Source: JBDSZL01 sp039925145 (GTDB lineage: Bacteria > Acidobacteriota > Vicinamibacteria > Vicinamibacterales > SCN-69-37). From it: a stretch of DNA of 64,000 bases. Below are positions 1 through 8,365 of the stretch, in pieces. The notes below the pieces were generated by a model. It worked only from the letters and a program-made list of their open reading frames with translations, did no database searches and was not told the DNA's origin. The stretch lies in the NCBI GenBank assembly GCA_039925145.1, contig JBDSZL010000030.1, positions 1 through 64,000 on the forward strand, written 5' to 3'. How positions within the stretch are numbered: position 1 is the first letter of the stretch; every line of letters starts with the position of its first letter. The translations under genes were made by a program, and so were the position numbers.

Positions 1-813
1 CCGAGCCGCGTCTCCCCGAGCCATGTCTCCGAAGGCTGGCACGGGTGGGACGACTACGCCGCGTACTACGACTGGGAAAATGCGCGCACGCTCGGCCGGC
101 GCGATGTGAGCTTCTGGCGCGGCGTACTCACACGCGAAGCGGCGCCAACGCTCGAGCTCGGCTGCGGCACAGGACGCCTGCTGATTCCGATGGCCCGCGC
201 CGGTGTGCGGATCGCCGGCATCGACAGGTCGACGCCGATGCTGGCCCGCGCAGTGGAGCGGTCGAAGCGGTTGCCTGTGAGGGTGCGTCCTCAGCTGTTT
301 CGGGGCGACATCCGCAGCCTGCCATTTGCCCCTCAGAGCTTCGGCGCCGTGATGGCGCCGTACGGCCTGCTCCAGTCGCTGATCCGGCCGGCCGACCTCG
401 AGAGTCTCCTCGGCGAGGTGGCACGCGTGCTCACGCCGGGCGGCCTGCTTGGCATCGATCTCGTCCCCGATCTTCCGAAGTGGCAGGAGTATCACCAGCA
501 GATCAGTCTGCGTGGCCGCTCCAGAACCGGCGCGCAGATCACGCTGATCGAATCGGTCCGCCAGGACCGTCGCCGTGGCTTGACGATGTTCGATGAGGAG
601 TTCGTCGAGCGCAGTCGAAGCGGGGTCGAACAGCGGCGGACGTTCACCCTCACGTTCCGTACGCTGGCGATGACAGCTGTGACCGAGGCGCTGGAGCGCC
701 ACGGCTTCCGCGTCGACGTCCGGTGCGGCAGCTATGCCGGCGCGGCCTGGGCGCCAGACGCGGACGTGTGGATCGTAATGGCCCGAAAGCGCGCGAGCGG
801 AGTCCAATCGTGA
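1..813 (+). CDS. Class I SAM-dependent methyltransferase (5' end outside window)
   Basis: The frame is open from base 1 and has no ATG/GTG before the GTG at 106. The residues before that GTG (GWDDYAAYYDWENARTLG) look like the usual N-terminus of this family, so the true start is upstream of the window. Motif I (LELGCGTGRLL) is the SAM-binding glycine-rich loop. The later acidic and hydrophobic strands (GDIRSLPF, VMAPYGLLQ, VLTPGGLLGIDLV) fit a Methyltransf_11/25-type Rossmann fold. The substrate cannot be read from sequence. It is followed after about 20 bp by the sigma factor gene, but a shared function is not evident. Confidence 0.8.
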   Translation, partial: PSRVSPSHVSEGWHGWDDYAAYYDWENARTLGRRDVSFWRGVLTREAAPTLELGCGTGRLLIPMARAGVRIAGIDRSTPMLARAVERSKRLPVRVRPQLFRGDIRSLPFAPQSFGAVMAPYGLLQSLIRPADLESLLGEVARVLTPGGLLGIDLVPDLPKWQEYHQQISLRGRSRTGAQITLIESVRQDRRRGLTMFDEEFVERSRSGVEQRRTFTLTFRTLAMTAVTEALERHGFRVDVRCGSYAGAAWAPDADVWIVMARKRASGVQS

Positions 814-832
814 AGGACCGCTGAGTCAGCCC

Positions 833-1702
833 GTGCCCATCGCTTCATCGCTCGCGCAGCGTCTTCACCGCCGATCGGGGGCAGAGCGGTGGGGCGTGTC
901 CGTCGACGCGTTCGCTACCGCGCTGAGTGCGAGCGTGGCACGCGCGCCCGATGATTCCGCCGATCTCTGCAGCTATCTGGAGAGCCTGCACCTCGAAGAT
1001 CTCGGGCTGGCCATCGCGTGCGCCGCTGCGCAGGAAGACGCGTGGGAACACTTCGTTCGGCAGTTCCGGCCAGCACTCTACCGCGCGGCCGAGGCCATCG
1101 ACCCCACTGCAGGACGCGACCTTGCCGATTCTCTCTACGCGGAGCTCTTCGGGCTGCCGGCCGGATCCGGAGAGCGCAAGTCGCTCTTTCGCTATTTTCA
1201 CGGGCGCAGCACTCTCGCCACGTGGTTGCGCGCCGTACTCGCGCAGCGCCATGTCGATCGCCTGAGGCGAGACCGCCGGCTCGACCCGCTGCCCGACGAA
1301 GAATCCGGCGGCGCCCTGCGGGCGCCTGACACCGAGCTCGACCCGGGGCGCGAGCGGTGTGTCCACGCCATGCGCCATGCGCTCGCGAAGGCGGTGGCAG
1401 AACTGGATGCCCGCGACCGCCTGCGCCTCGGCTGTTACTATGCAGAGAACCTGACCCTCGCCGAAATCGGCCGGCTACTGGGAGAGCACGAGGCCACGAC
1501 CTCGCGTCACCTCACCCGCACGCGCCGCGATATCCGCCGGCTGGTCGAGGCCGAACTCCGCGGGCCCTGCCGTTTCAGCGAGGCAGAAGCCGCGCAGTGC
1601 TTCGACTCGCTCGTGCGCGACAGTGGACCACTCGACGTGGCCGAGATGGTCGGCCTGACCGTCGCCCGCAAGACCGACGCGCCGGATCGTTCTACCAAGT
1701 GA
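833..1702 (+). CDS. RNA polymerase sigma-70 family (ECF-like) sigma factor
   Basis: A 289-residue protein starting at GTG. A region-2-like helix lies near residues 70-135 (EHFVRQFRPALYRAAEAI, then STLATWLRAVLAQRHVDRLRR). A region-4 helix-turn-helix lies near 185-235 (RLRLGCYYAENLTLAEIGRL, then TTSRHLTRTRRDIRR). The N-terminal ~60 residues and C-terminal ~45 residues are longer than in a typical ECF sigma factor. The next gene begins 12 bp downstream and encodes a zinc-finger membrane protein that looks like its anti-sigma factor, so regulation by sequestration at the membrane is inferred. Target promoters are unknown. Confidence 0.75.
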   Translation: MPIASSLAQRLHRRSGAERWGVSVDAFATALSASVARAPDDSADLCSYLESLHLEDLGLAIACAAAQEDAWEHFVRQFRPALYRAAEAIDPTAGRDLADSLYAELFGLPAGSGERKSLFRYFHGRSTLATWLRAVLAQRHVDRLRRDRRLDPLPDEESGGALRAPDTELDPGRERCVHAMRHALAKAVAELDARDRLRLGCYYAENLTLAEIGRLLGEHEATTSRHLTRTRRDIRRLVEAELRGPCRFSEAEAAQCFDSLVRDSGPLDVAEMVGLTVARKTDAPDRSTK

Positions 1703-1713
1703 GGAACCTACGC

Positions 1714-2973
1714 GTGCCTGGCGGATTGCCCCACGAAGACTCGCTCGATCGCCTGCTGCGGCAGTCGCTCGGGAGTGGTCTGCCTCCGGGCTCCACATCA
1801 TGCGTCGAGCCCGAGACCCTGGCGGCGTGGGCTGACGGCGGACTGTCCGCCGCGGAGCGTCGCGATGTGGAGGCGCACCTCTCGGCATGTCCCACGTGTC
1901 GCGAGGTGGTCGCCGCGTTCGCGCGCAGTGCCCCCGTCGCACCAGTCATCCTCAGGTTCTGGACCCAGAAGCGCCGGGCGTACGTTGTAACCACGGCGGC
2001 CGCTGCCGCAGGAATCGCGATGTGGTTCGCCGTATCCACGCCCACCGTCCCGCCTGTGCCCATGACGGTCACGGCCCGACTCGAACAACCCGCTGTTCCA
2101 CCGCCAGTCTCGAATCCGCCGCCCGAGTCGGGCAGCCGCGCGAAGCAGGAGACGCCCGCGCCACCAGGTGACGCGGCAAGAGCGTCTCCCGACAGTGCTC
2201 GTGCCACGTCGATGGCGGATAACCGCGCGATACGCGCGACGCCCCCGCCGGCTCAGCCAGTCCAACCGGCGGATCGAGCGCGTGAGGCGGCGGACCGGTT
2301 TGTCGACGCAGGCCTCCCGCCGGCCGCCGCACCCCCGCCGCTGCGCGTCTTCGGCGGAGGTGGGGTAGTTGGCGGCATTGCGCCGCCCGCGCCGCCGAGT
2401 CCCGCAGCCACTGCACCCGGGCGCAACGCGATAATCGCCGGCGTCAGCGCGAGCCCGCCCACTCCGCAGGCGCAGAGTGTCGAGCGGTCCGTTCAAAACA
2501 CGCCTGTGATCGAATTGGTTCCTCCTTCAGCGTTGCTCGAGCAAGTGGCGACGACACTGGTGGATGGCACGATCCGCCAGGGAGTCGCCGCGGGCCGCGG
2601 TGGAACCGCACCGGCTCCCGCCGTAGCGGCACTGAGACAGCCCCCCATCCGCTGGAGGGTCTTTCCGGACGGTCACGTGGAGCGCTCGCTCGATGAGGGC
2701 CAATCGTGGGTCCGCATGGCGCTCGGCACCGATGTGCCGGCCATCGTCGGCGGCGCGGCGCCCCTCTCGACCGTCTGCTGGCTCATCGGCCCGCAAGGCA
2801 CGGTGCTGCGTACGCTCAACGGCGGTCAGTTTCAGCGTCGCCCCTTCCCGGAAGCGGTCGACCTCATCTCGATTTCGGCGGCCAGTGCCGAGCAGGCCAC
2901 GGTCACAGACGCGCGTCGTCGCGTGTTCACGACGACCGACGGCGGCGCGACGTGGCGTCTGAGCGGCGGGTAA
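1714..2973 (+). CDS. Membrane anti-sigma factor with C-terminal Asp-box/YCF48-like domain
   Basis: The open frame extends upstream, but GTG 1714 with GAGG 13 bp before it, just after the sigma stop, is the likely start (419 residues). Residues ~35-65 carry a zf-HC2-type zinc finger (HLSACPTCREV). One membrane segment lies near residues 90-108 (VVTTAAAAAGIAMWFAV). A long Pro/Ala-rich linker follows. The last ~110 residues contain BNR/Asp-box-like blades (SLDEGQSW, VLRTLNGGQF, FTTTDGGATWRL) typical of YCF48-like propellers. The layout suggests a cytoplasmic sigma-binding finger, a single membrane pass and an outer sensor or binding domain. Function is inferred from domain order and position. 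Confidence 0.7.
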   Translation: MPGGLPHEDSLDRLLRQSLGSGLPPGSTSCVEPETLAAWADGGLSAAERRDVEAHLSACPTCREVVAAFARSAPVAPVILRFWTQKRRAYVVTTAAAAAGIAMWFAVSTPTVPPVPMTVTARLEQPAVPPPVSNPPPESGSRAKQETPAPPGDAARASPDSARATSMADNRAIRATPPPAQPVQPADRAREAADRFVDAGLPPAAAPPPLRVFGGGGVVGGIAPPAPPSPAATAPGRNAIIAGVSASPPTPQAQSVERSVQNTPVIELVPPSALLEQVATTLVDGTIRQGVAAGRGGTAPAPAVAALRQPPIRWRVFPDGHVERSLDEGQSWVRMALGTDVPAIVGGAAPLSTVCWLIGPQGTVLRTLNGGQFQRRPFPEAVDLISISAASAEQATVTDARRRVFTTTDGGATWRLSGG

Positions 2974-3066
2974 TCCTCCTCCCTGCAAGAAATTCAGTCG
3001 ACGCCGTTCTAAGAACACACCCAACCGCACCGCGGCGGATTCGGGTGCTCTTCCACGGAGGTCGAC

Positions 3067-5136
3067 ATGGCTCTCAGGTCCGGCATCACCCGTCTGCAAC
3101 TGTTAGCTCCAGCGCTGCTCTTTGGCGTCCTGCTCGTTCCTCTGCTCGGGAGTACTCCGGCCGAACTGACACCGGCGGCAGCGGCAGCACCCACGCCGCA
3201 GCGGGCTGGCGTCACGATTGCTGGTTCGGTCGTCGACGGCAATCTGGTGCCGTTGCCCGACGTAACGGTCACGCTCTCAGAGCAGGGCGGCGCCAGTCGC
3301 GAAGCGAAAACCGATACGCGGGGTCGCTTCACGTTCACCGGCGTCATCGCCGGCGACTACCAGGTTCGCGCCGAGCGAGCGGGATTTGCGGCACTCCTGC
3401 GAGCCGTGCACGTCTCCAGCGGCACTCCCACCGTTCAACTCCCGCTCGTGCTCACTCGTCCCGGCGAAGAGTTAAACACGGACGCCATGCGTCAGCCGCC
3501 TATGGGTGTGGTCGGAGGTATTGCGGCCGCACCGATGCCGAGCCCACCAGCATCCGCCCAGCTAGGCGGGGGAGGGCGCGGAGGAACAGCGGCCACGGCC
3601 GGGGTCGACAGCTTCTACGGCGCCTCGGGCGAACGGAGCGTAGCGCAGCGGTCGATGCCCTCGGGCCCGCGCGTCGGTGGTGTCGATCCCACGGATGGGG
3701 AACGCTACGCCCACGTCGCGGGCAACCGGTTCGAGCGAACCGTCGATCGGCCGCTGTCTACGTTTGGGGCAGACGTCGACACGGCCTCGTTTACGAACGT
3801 GCGGCGTTTCCTCACCTCCGGTCAGCTGCCGCCCCCCGATGCCGTGCGGGTGGAAGAGTTCGTCAACTACTTCAAGTTCGACTATGCGACGCCGCGTGGT
3901 TCGCACCCCATCGGTCTCACGACCGAAGTCGGGGAGGCGCCGTGGGCGCCAGGGCATAAGCTCGTGCTGATTGGCGCGCGCGCCACGGCGCCCATTGACC
4001 GGCGCAGCGTAGGCCGCAATCTCGTGCTCCTCATCGACGTCTCCGGATCGATGGCGACGCCCGACAAGCTGCCACTGATCAAGACGGCGTTGAACGTCTT
4101 CGTCGCGACCCTCAATCCCGACGACCGCCTCGCCATCGTCACCTACGCCGGCGCAAGCGGCGTGGTGCTCCCGTCTACGCCTGCTCGCCAGCGCGATCGC
4201 ATTCTGGATGCCATCAACAGGCTGGGCGCGGCAGGTTCCACCAACGGCGGCCAGGGCATCGTCGTCGCCTATCGCACCGCGCGCCAGGCATTCATCCCTG
4301 GCGGCATCAATCGCGTGATCCTCGCGACCGACGGCGATTTCAATGTGGGCGTGGTCAGCCAGCGCGATCTGCTGGACCTCATCCAGCGTGAAAAAGAATC
4401 GGGCATCTTTCTGTCGGTGCTGGGCGTGGGCACCGGCAACCTGAAGGACTCGACGATGGAGATGCTGGCCGACAAGGGAAACGGCCACTACGCGTATCTG
4501 GATTCGCTGCAGGAGGCGCGACGCGTCCTGGTGGCGGAAGCCGACGCCACGCTCGAGACCGTGGCCAAGGAGGTCAAGTTCCAGGTCGAGTTCAATCCCG
4601 CGGAGGTCGCGGCCTGGAAGCTCATCGGGTATGAAAACCGCCGGCTTGCCGCCGAAGACTTCAACGACGATCGGAAAGATGGCGGCGAAGTCGGAGCCGG
4701 TCACACCGTGACCGTGCTGTACGAGATCGTCCTCGTGGGAGCGGGGGGTGAGGACGAGGTTTTGCGGTCCCGCGTCGATCCATTGAAGTATCAGGAGCTA
4801 CCTGCACCTTCTGCGCGCGTCAGACCCACATCAGCGCGGCGCACCGATGAGTGGATGACTGTAAAGGTGCGGTACCAGCTGCCAGGTGGCGATACCAGCC
4901 GCCTGATCGAACAGGCCATCCGACCCACGACAAGCAGCGGTCATGAACATCTGCCATTCGCATCGGCCGTCGCCGAGTTCGGCCTGCTGCTGCGTGGCGA
5001 TCACATGGCACGCGGCAGTTGGGATGCACTCGCCGGCCGCATCGCGACGCTGAAGGTGTCGCCCTCGCGTCAGGCCGACCGGGAGGCGCTCGCCGAGGTT
5101 GTGGGGTTGGCCCGCTCGCTCGCGCGCGTTCGCTGA
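3067..5136 (+). CDS. YfbK-like von Willebrand factor type A protein with carboxypeptidase-regulatory-like domain
   Basis: A 689-residue exported protein. GGAGGT at 3057-3062 supports ATG 3067. Residues 1-40 form a signal peptide. Residues ~50-125 are a CarboxypepD_reg-like beta-sandwich (TIAGSVVDGNLVPLPDV, then TDTRGRFTFTGV). A low-complexity Gly/Pro/Ala linker follows. Then come a vWF-A N-terminal block (RPLSTFGADVDTASFTNVRR), a vWA domain with intact MIDAS (DVSGSM) near residue 325, and a DUF3520-like C-terminus, the same order as Escherichia coli YfbK. The family probably mediates metal-dependent protein-protein contacts at the envelope; no enzyme activity is suggested. It may be served by the upstream sigma/anti-sigma pair, but the link is positional only. 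Confidence 0.85.
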   Translation: MALRSGITRLQLLAPALLFGVLLVPLLGSTPAELTPAAAAAPTPQRAGVTIAGSVVDGNLVPLPDVTVTLSEQGGASREAKTDTRGRFTFTGVIAGDYQVRAERAGFAALLRAVHVSSGTPTVQLPLVLTRPGEELNTDAMRQPPMGVVGGIAAAPMPSPPASAQLGGGGRGGTAATAGVDSFYGASGERSVAQRSMPSGPRVGGVDPTDGERYAHVAGNRFERTVDRPLSTFGADVDTASFTNVRRFLTSGQLPPPDAVRVEEFVNYFKFDYATPRGSHPIGLTTEVGEAPWAPGHKLVLIGARATAPIDRRSVGRNLVLLIDVSGSMATPDKLPLIKTALNVFVATLNPDDRLAIVTYAGASGVVLPSTPARQRDRILDAINRLGAAGSTNGGQGIVVAYRTARQAFIPGGINRVILATDGDFNVGVVSQRDLLDLIQREKESGIFLSVLGVGTGNLKDSTMEMLADKGNGHYAYLDSLQEARRVLVAEADATLETVAKEVKFQVEFNPAEVAAWKLIGYENRRLAAEDFNDDRKDGGEVGAGHTVTVLYEIVLVGAGGEDEVLRSRVDPLKYQELPAPSARVRPTSARRTDEWMTVKVRYQLPGGDTSRLIEQAIRPTTSSGHEHLPFASAVAEFGLLLRGDHMARGSWDALAGRIATLKVSPSRQADREALAEVVGLARSLARVR

Positions 5137-5173
5137 GACCGCAAGAAGCCCCCGTTGCTGCATTCAACCGATT

Positions 5174-5198
5174 GCGGGCCGGCTGCGCGCCGGCCCGC
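5174..5198 (+). other. Perfect 10-bp GC hairpin after the vWA gene
   Basis: GCGGGCCGGC, loop TGCGC, GCCGGCCCGC lies between the vWA stop and the ATG at 5220. There is no T-run, so it is a weak candidate for an intrinsic terminator. It could instead be an attenuator or an mRNA-stabilising structure. Confidence 0.4.
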
Positions 5199-5219
5199 CT
5201 GCCGAAGGAGTCACGTCCA

Positions 5220-5564
5220 ATGTCCCTCCGTCTGTTCGCGATCCCCTCAGTCCTCGCCCTTGCGGTGCTCACCCCACGGATGTTCAGTGCCAGCACGGCG
5301 GCTGCGGATGTCACGCTCGTACGCCGCCACCGCCCCGGAGGCGTCTCACCAACTGCCTTGCGATCCGTCCGGCCGGAAATACGTCGTCCGGCCCGTGCCG
5401 GCCTGCGTAATTTCTGTCACGAGCGTCAGCTGCGCCATGTTGAGCGTGACCCCGAGCCCCGGCCGCTGGTTCGGCCAGATCTTGCCGTTCTTGAAATCGA
5501 GTCCCTCATTGATGTGGGCCGCCGGACGAGTGTTCGACCCGATCTCGACCATCACAGGACCTGA
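5220..5564 (+). CDS. Possible remnant: signal peptide fused to out-of-context sequence
   Basis: ATG 5220 has a good ribosome site (GAAGGAG, 5204-5210) and opens with a convincing signal peptide (MSLRLFAIPSVLALAVL, then an Ala-rich cleavage region). After about residue 40 the frame becomes Arg-rich and runs antisense through the 3' end of the convergent enolase-superfamily gene, where it looks like a shadow. The simplest reading is that a secreted-protein gene in the vWA operon lost its body when the downstream segment was joined here. A genuinely short secreted protein is the alternative. Confidence is low. Confidence 0.3.
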   Translation: MSLRLFAIPSVLALAVLTPRMFSASTAAADVTLVRRHRPGGVSPTALRSVRPEIRRPARAGLRNFCHERQLRHVERDPEPRPLVRPDLAVLEIESLIDVGRRTSVRPDLDHHRT

Positions 5565-6707
5565 GAACGGCCCGATTGCGTGGACCAAGGCCGCCGTGGA
5601 GATGGGACCGGTGAAGTGGGGCACGATGCCGACCGCGTGGGTCTCGCAGAGCGCCGCGATCTTCACCATCTCGGTAATGCCGCCCACGTTGGGCAGTGTG
5701 CACCGGACGTAGTCGATGTCGTGATTCTCGACGAGCGTGTTGAAATCCCAGCGTTGCCCCCACTCCTCGCCCGCGGCGAGGGGGACGGTCGTCAGCTGTC
5801 GCAGCTTCGGGATGTCGGCCAGGAAGTGCTCGGTGCGCGTCGGGTCCTCCACGAGGTACGGCTCGTACTCTTCGATGAGCTTGCAGGCGCGCAGTCCGTC
5901 GGCGAAATCGAACCGCTGGTGCAGGTCGATGAGCCAGTCGCCGTTCGGCCCGACACCCTCGCGCATGTCCTTGCAGTCGCGCGCGACCTGCCGCACGCGC
6001 TCGTGCGTGTCGTACACCGGACCGGGCAGCGTGCGCGGCACGTCGAGCGGGGGCGGAACGGGGCCTCCGGCAGCGCCAGCCGCCGAGGGCGCGCCGCCGG
6101 GACCGCCGCCGACGCTGGCCGCATCCATGCGGAACGCACGATAGCCCTGTTCGATAGCGCGGCGGGCGTTCTCGCGCAGCTGCGTTCCCGTGCCTCCGCC
6201 GCCCAGGTACGACTCGAGATAGGTGCGGTTCATGCCGCCCATCAAGTCGTACACAGGCACCCCAAGCGCCTTGCCTTTGATATCCCAGAGCGCCAGGTCG
6301 AGAGCCCCGAGCCCGTGAATTTTCTCGCGGCCTGGCGGGTAGAACCAGGCGCGATACATATCCTGCCAGCAGCGTTCAATGTCGAACGGGTTCTTGCCGA
6401 TGAGCCGTCCGGCGCACTGCTCGAGCGTGTCGCGCGAGCCTCCTTCGCCCACACCGAACAGCCCCGGCTGGTCGGTGTCGACGATGACGACCATGTTGCT
6501 CTGGTTGAAGATGTCGTTGAGCGTGGGAGGCCGGTAGACGCGCACCTTGGTGATTTTTGCCTTTGGCAGGCTGGCCGCCAACGGCAATGCAGGCCGGCCG
6601 ATTGTCAGACCGGCCGATGCGATAGTGAGCGTCTTCAGAAAGGTACGCCGGTCGACGCGCGTTCGCGTGCGCGAAGGGTCAGGGTGAGCGGACCGTCGCT
6701 GCGACAT
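5346..6707 (-). CDS. Tat-exported enolase-superfamily enzyme (mandelate racemase/muconate lactonizing type)
   Basis: 453 residues. The N-terminus carries a twin-arginine signal (DRRTFLKTLTIASAG, residues ~20-34), so the enzyme is probably folded before export. The barrel has the expected ligand series: Asp in WLIDLHQRF (~259), Glu in LVEDP (~286) and Glu in AAGEEW (~312), with a catalytic-type His in VPHFTGP (~362). The Asp-x-His arrangement resembles sugar-acid dehydratases such as galactonate or mannonate dehydratase. A Gly/Pro/Ala insert near residues 200-220 (GGGPGGAPSAAGAAGG) interrupts the usual fold. The substrate is unknown. Export is unusual for a sugar-acid dehydratase. Confidence 0.8.
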   Translation of the reverse strand: MSQRRSAHPDPSRTRTRVDRRTFLKTLTIASAGLTIGRPALPLAASLPKAKITKVRVYRPPTLNDIFNQSNMVVIVDTDQPGLFGVGEGGSRDTLEQCAGRLIGKNPFDIERCWQDMYRAWFYPPGREKIHGLGALDLALWDIKGKALGVPVYDLMGGMNRTYLESYLGGGGTGTQLRENARRAIEQGYRAFRMDAASVGGGPGGAPSAAGAAGGPVPPPLDVPRTLPGPVYDTHERVRQVARDCKDMREGVGPNGDWLIDLHQRFDFADGLRACKLIEEYEPYLVEDPTRTEHFLADIPKLRQLTTVPLAAGEEWGQRWDFNTLVENHDIDYVRCTLPNVGGITEMVKIAALCETHAVGIVPHFTGPISTAALVHAIGPFSGPVMVEIGSNTRPAAHINEGLDFKNGKIWPNQRPGLGVTLNMAQLTLVTEITQAGTGRTTYFRPDGSQGSW

Positions 6708-6847
6708 GAGAGGCCTCCCTTGGCGTCTGCGCCCATGCGCGCCGGTCGGTAAACGACGACGTGCGCAGGGCAGAGAGCCTGTCCAAACGGATCGAGGTGT
6801 GAAGACCGGGACAGCCTAGCATGAGCCCGCAGACCCGGAGGCCGCGC

Positions 6848-7513
6848 TCATTCGATGGGGGCATTCGCCCGCGGGGCGACGCGATACGCGCAGCGCCGAT
6901 CGCCCGACAGGACATGTTCAACGCGCGTCACGTCTACGTCAGGTCCGAGAACGGAGCGGAAAAGAGTGAGCTCGGTCGCGCAGAAGCCCTGGCACGCCGA
7001 CGCGGCCGCGCAGATCGGGCAGTGGTTCTCGACGAACAGAAACTCGCCGCCATCCTGCCGCACTTCGGCCATATAGCCCTCCTCTGTGCGGATGGTGGCC
7101 AACTCTTGCAGCTGTCCTTCCAGGGTCGAAGCCGCGGCCATACGCGCGGAGTAGTCGGCGCGCTGGCGCGCCATCCGCGTGTCCAGCAGTCGCTCGACAC
7201 CCGACGCCCCAAACGTGTCCGTCACCGCGCTGATAAGCGCCACGCTCAGCTCGGCATAGGCGTCTGGAAAGAGACGGTCCGCCTCCCGCGTCAGCCGCCA
7301 GTGCTTCGCGGGTCTGCCGAGTGGCACCCGGCGCTCCTCGGCGTCGACCAGCTTCTGCGTCTGCAGCGCATAGAGGTGCTGGCGGACGGCCATGGGGGTG
7401 ACGTTGAGGCGAGTTGCCAGTTGTGCCGAGTCCATCGGCCCTTCCGTCTTGAGCAATTTGACCAGGGCGCGTCGGGTGCGCGCTTCGGGCGGATGAGCGT
7501 CTGGCCGAGGCAC
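6848..7513 (-). CDS. SufR-like metalloregulator (winged HTH plus cysteine cluster)
   Basis: 221 residues. An N-terminal winged helix-turn-helix (residues ~10-75: DSAQLATRLNVTPMAVRQHL, with wing LGRPAKHWRLT) belongs to the COG2345/SufR-like ArsR-type group. The C-terminal half holds CPICAAASACQGFC and a later Cys in RRCAYRV, enough ligands for an Fe-S cluster as in SufR and related sensors. It is divergent from an SDR gene across an 87-bp AT-rich gap with an 18-bp imperfect palindrome, so it probably controls that promoter and its own. Here no suf genes are adjacent, so the target differs from classical SufR. Confidence 0.75.
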   Translation of the reverse strand: MPRPDAHPPEARTRRALVKLLKTEGPMDSAQLATRLNVTPMAVRQHLYALQTQKLVDAEERRVPLGRPAKHWRLTREADRLFPDAYAELSVALISAVTDTFGASGVERLLDTRMARQRADYSARMAAASTLEGQLQELATIRTEEGYMAEVRQDGGEFLFVENHCPICAAASACQGFCATELTLFRSVLGPDVDVTRVEHVLSGDRRCAYRVAPRANAPIE

Positions 7514-7600
7514 TGCTTATTACTAAATAAAATACTTTACAAAGTCAAGGCGTGGCCTTACGTTGTTACTAAAGGAATTCATTTAGAAAGGCTAAGTCTC
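7514..7600. promoter_or_regulatory. Divergent promoter/operator region between regulator and SDR
   Basis: This 87-bp gap is far more AT-rich than the surroundings. It contains an 18-bp inverted repeat at 7569-7586 (CTAAA-GGAATTCA-TTTAG, one mismatched pair around a GAATTC centre) and two direct copies of TTACTAAA (7520-7527 and 7566-7573). Position between a DNA-binding regulator and a divergent enzyme gene suggests operators for the regulator. The site assignment is inferred. Confidence 0.5.
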
Positions 7601-8365
7601 ATGCCCGTATTGGATTTCGAAACCTTGATCGCACATCGATTCTCAGGCCGTCGGGTTGCCATCACCGGGGGAACGTCGGGCCTCGGCCTCGCGACGGTGG
7701 ACGCTCTGGCTCGGGCGGGGGCACATGTCGCCTTTGTCGCCCGCAGTGAGACTGGCGTGGAGCGCACCGCGCGGGCGCGTCCCGGCACGCACGGAGTGGT
7801 AGGGGACGTCTCCGTGGTCGGCGACATTCACCCAATCGCCATGCAGATTCTGGCCGCGCTCGGAGGCCTCGATGTGCTGATCAACAACGCGTCAGCCCTT
7901 GGGCCCGTCCCGTTGGCGCTCCTGGGCGACACGGCATGTGAGGACCTCGATCACGCACTTGTGACGAACGTTCTCGGTCCCTTCCGACTGACCAAAGCGC
8001 TGCTCGGAGCGTTGTCACTGGCCGCGCGAGAAGGCCGGGGAGCCGTTGTGCTCAACGTGTCCAGTGATGCCGCTGTGACCCCCTACCCGACATGGGGTGC
8101 TTACGGCGCCAGCAAGGCCGCTCTCCGTCATCTCACCAGCATCTGGGACGCCGAGCTTGCCGCCGAAGGCGTCCGGTTCCTGTCGCTCGATCCTGGCGAC
8201 ATGGATACGCCACTGCACGCCCTGGCCGTTCCTGACGCCGACAGATCGATCTTGAAGCGACCAGAAGACGCCGCGCTCGAGCTGCTGACTTCCATCGCCG
8301 CGGCACTTCCGGACGCGCCGGTGCCGACCACGGGCGGCTCAACCGAGCAAGAGAGGATCTCGTGA
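7601..8365 (+). CDS. Short-chain dehydrogenase/reductase (SDR)
   Basis: 254 residues from ATG 7601; the frame extends upstream through the regulator but this ATG follows AAAGG and begins the SDR fold. Cofactor motif TGGTSGLGLA lies near residue 22, NNAS near 95, the catalytic Ser in VLNVSSDAA and YGASKAA (Tyr-x-x-x-Lys) near 168-172. This is a classical NAD(P)-dependent oxidoreductase, substrate unknown. Its stop overlaps the GTG start of the QueA-like gene, so the two are translationally coupled and probably act in one pathway. Regulation by the divergent SufR-like protein is likely. Confidence 0.85.
   Translation: MPVLDFETLIAHRFSGRRVAITGGTSGLGLATVDALARAGAHVAFVARSETGVERTARARPGTHGVVGDVSVVGDIHPIAMQILAALGGLDVLINNASALGPVPLALLGDTACEDLDHALVTNVLGPFRLTKALLGALSLAAREGRGAVVLNVSSDAAVTPYPTWGAYGASKAALRHLTSIWDAELAAEGVRFLSLDPGDMDTPLHALAVPDADRSILKRPEDAALELLTSIAAALPDAPVPTTGGSTEQERIS

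Noticed and set aside
1357..1713. Upstream extension of the anti-sigma gene
   Set aside because: It overlaps the sigma-factor gene in another frame and is Arg/Pro-rich; GTG 1714 with a ribosome site is a better start.
5580..6752. 390-codon plus-strand open frame
   Set aside because: Antisense to the Tat-exported enolase-superfamily gene; composition is shadow-like and lacks motifs.
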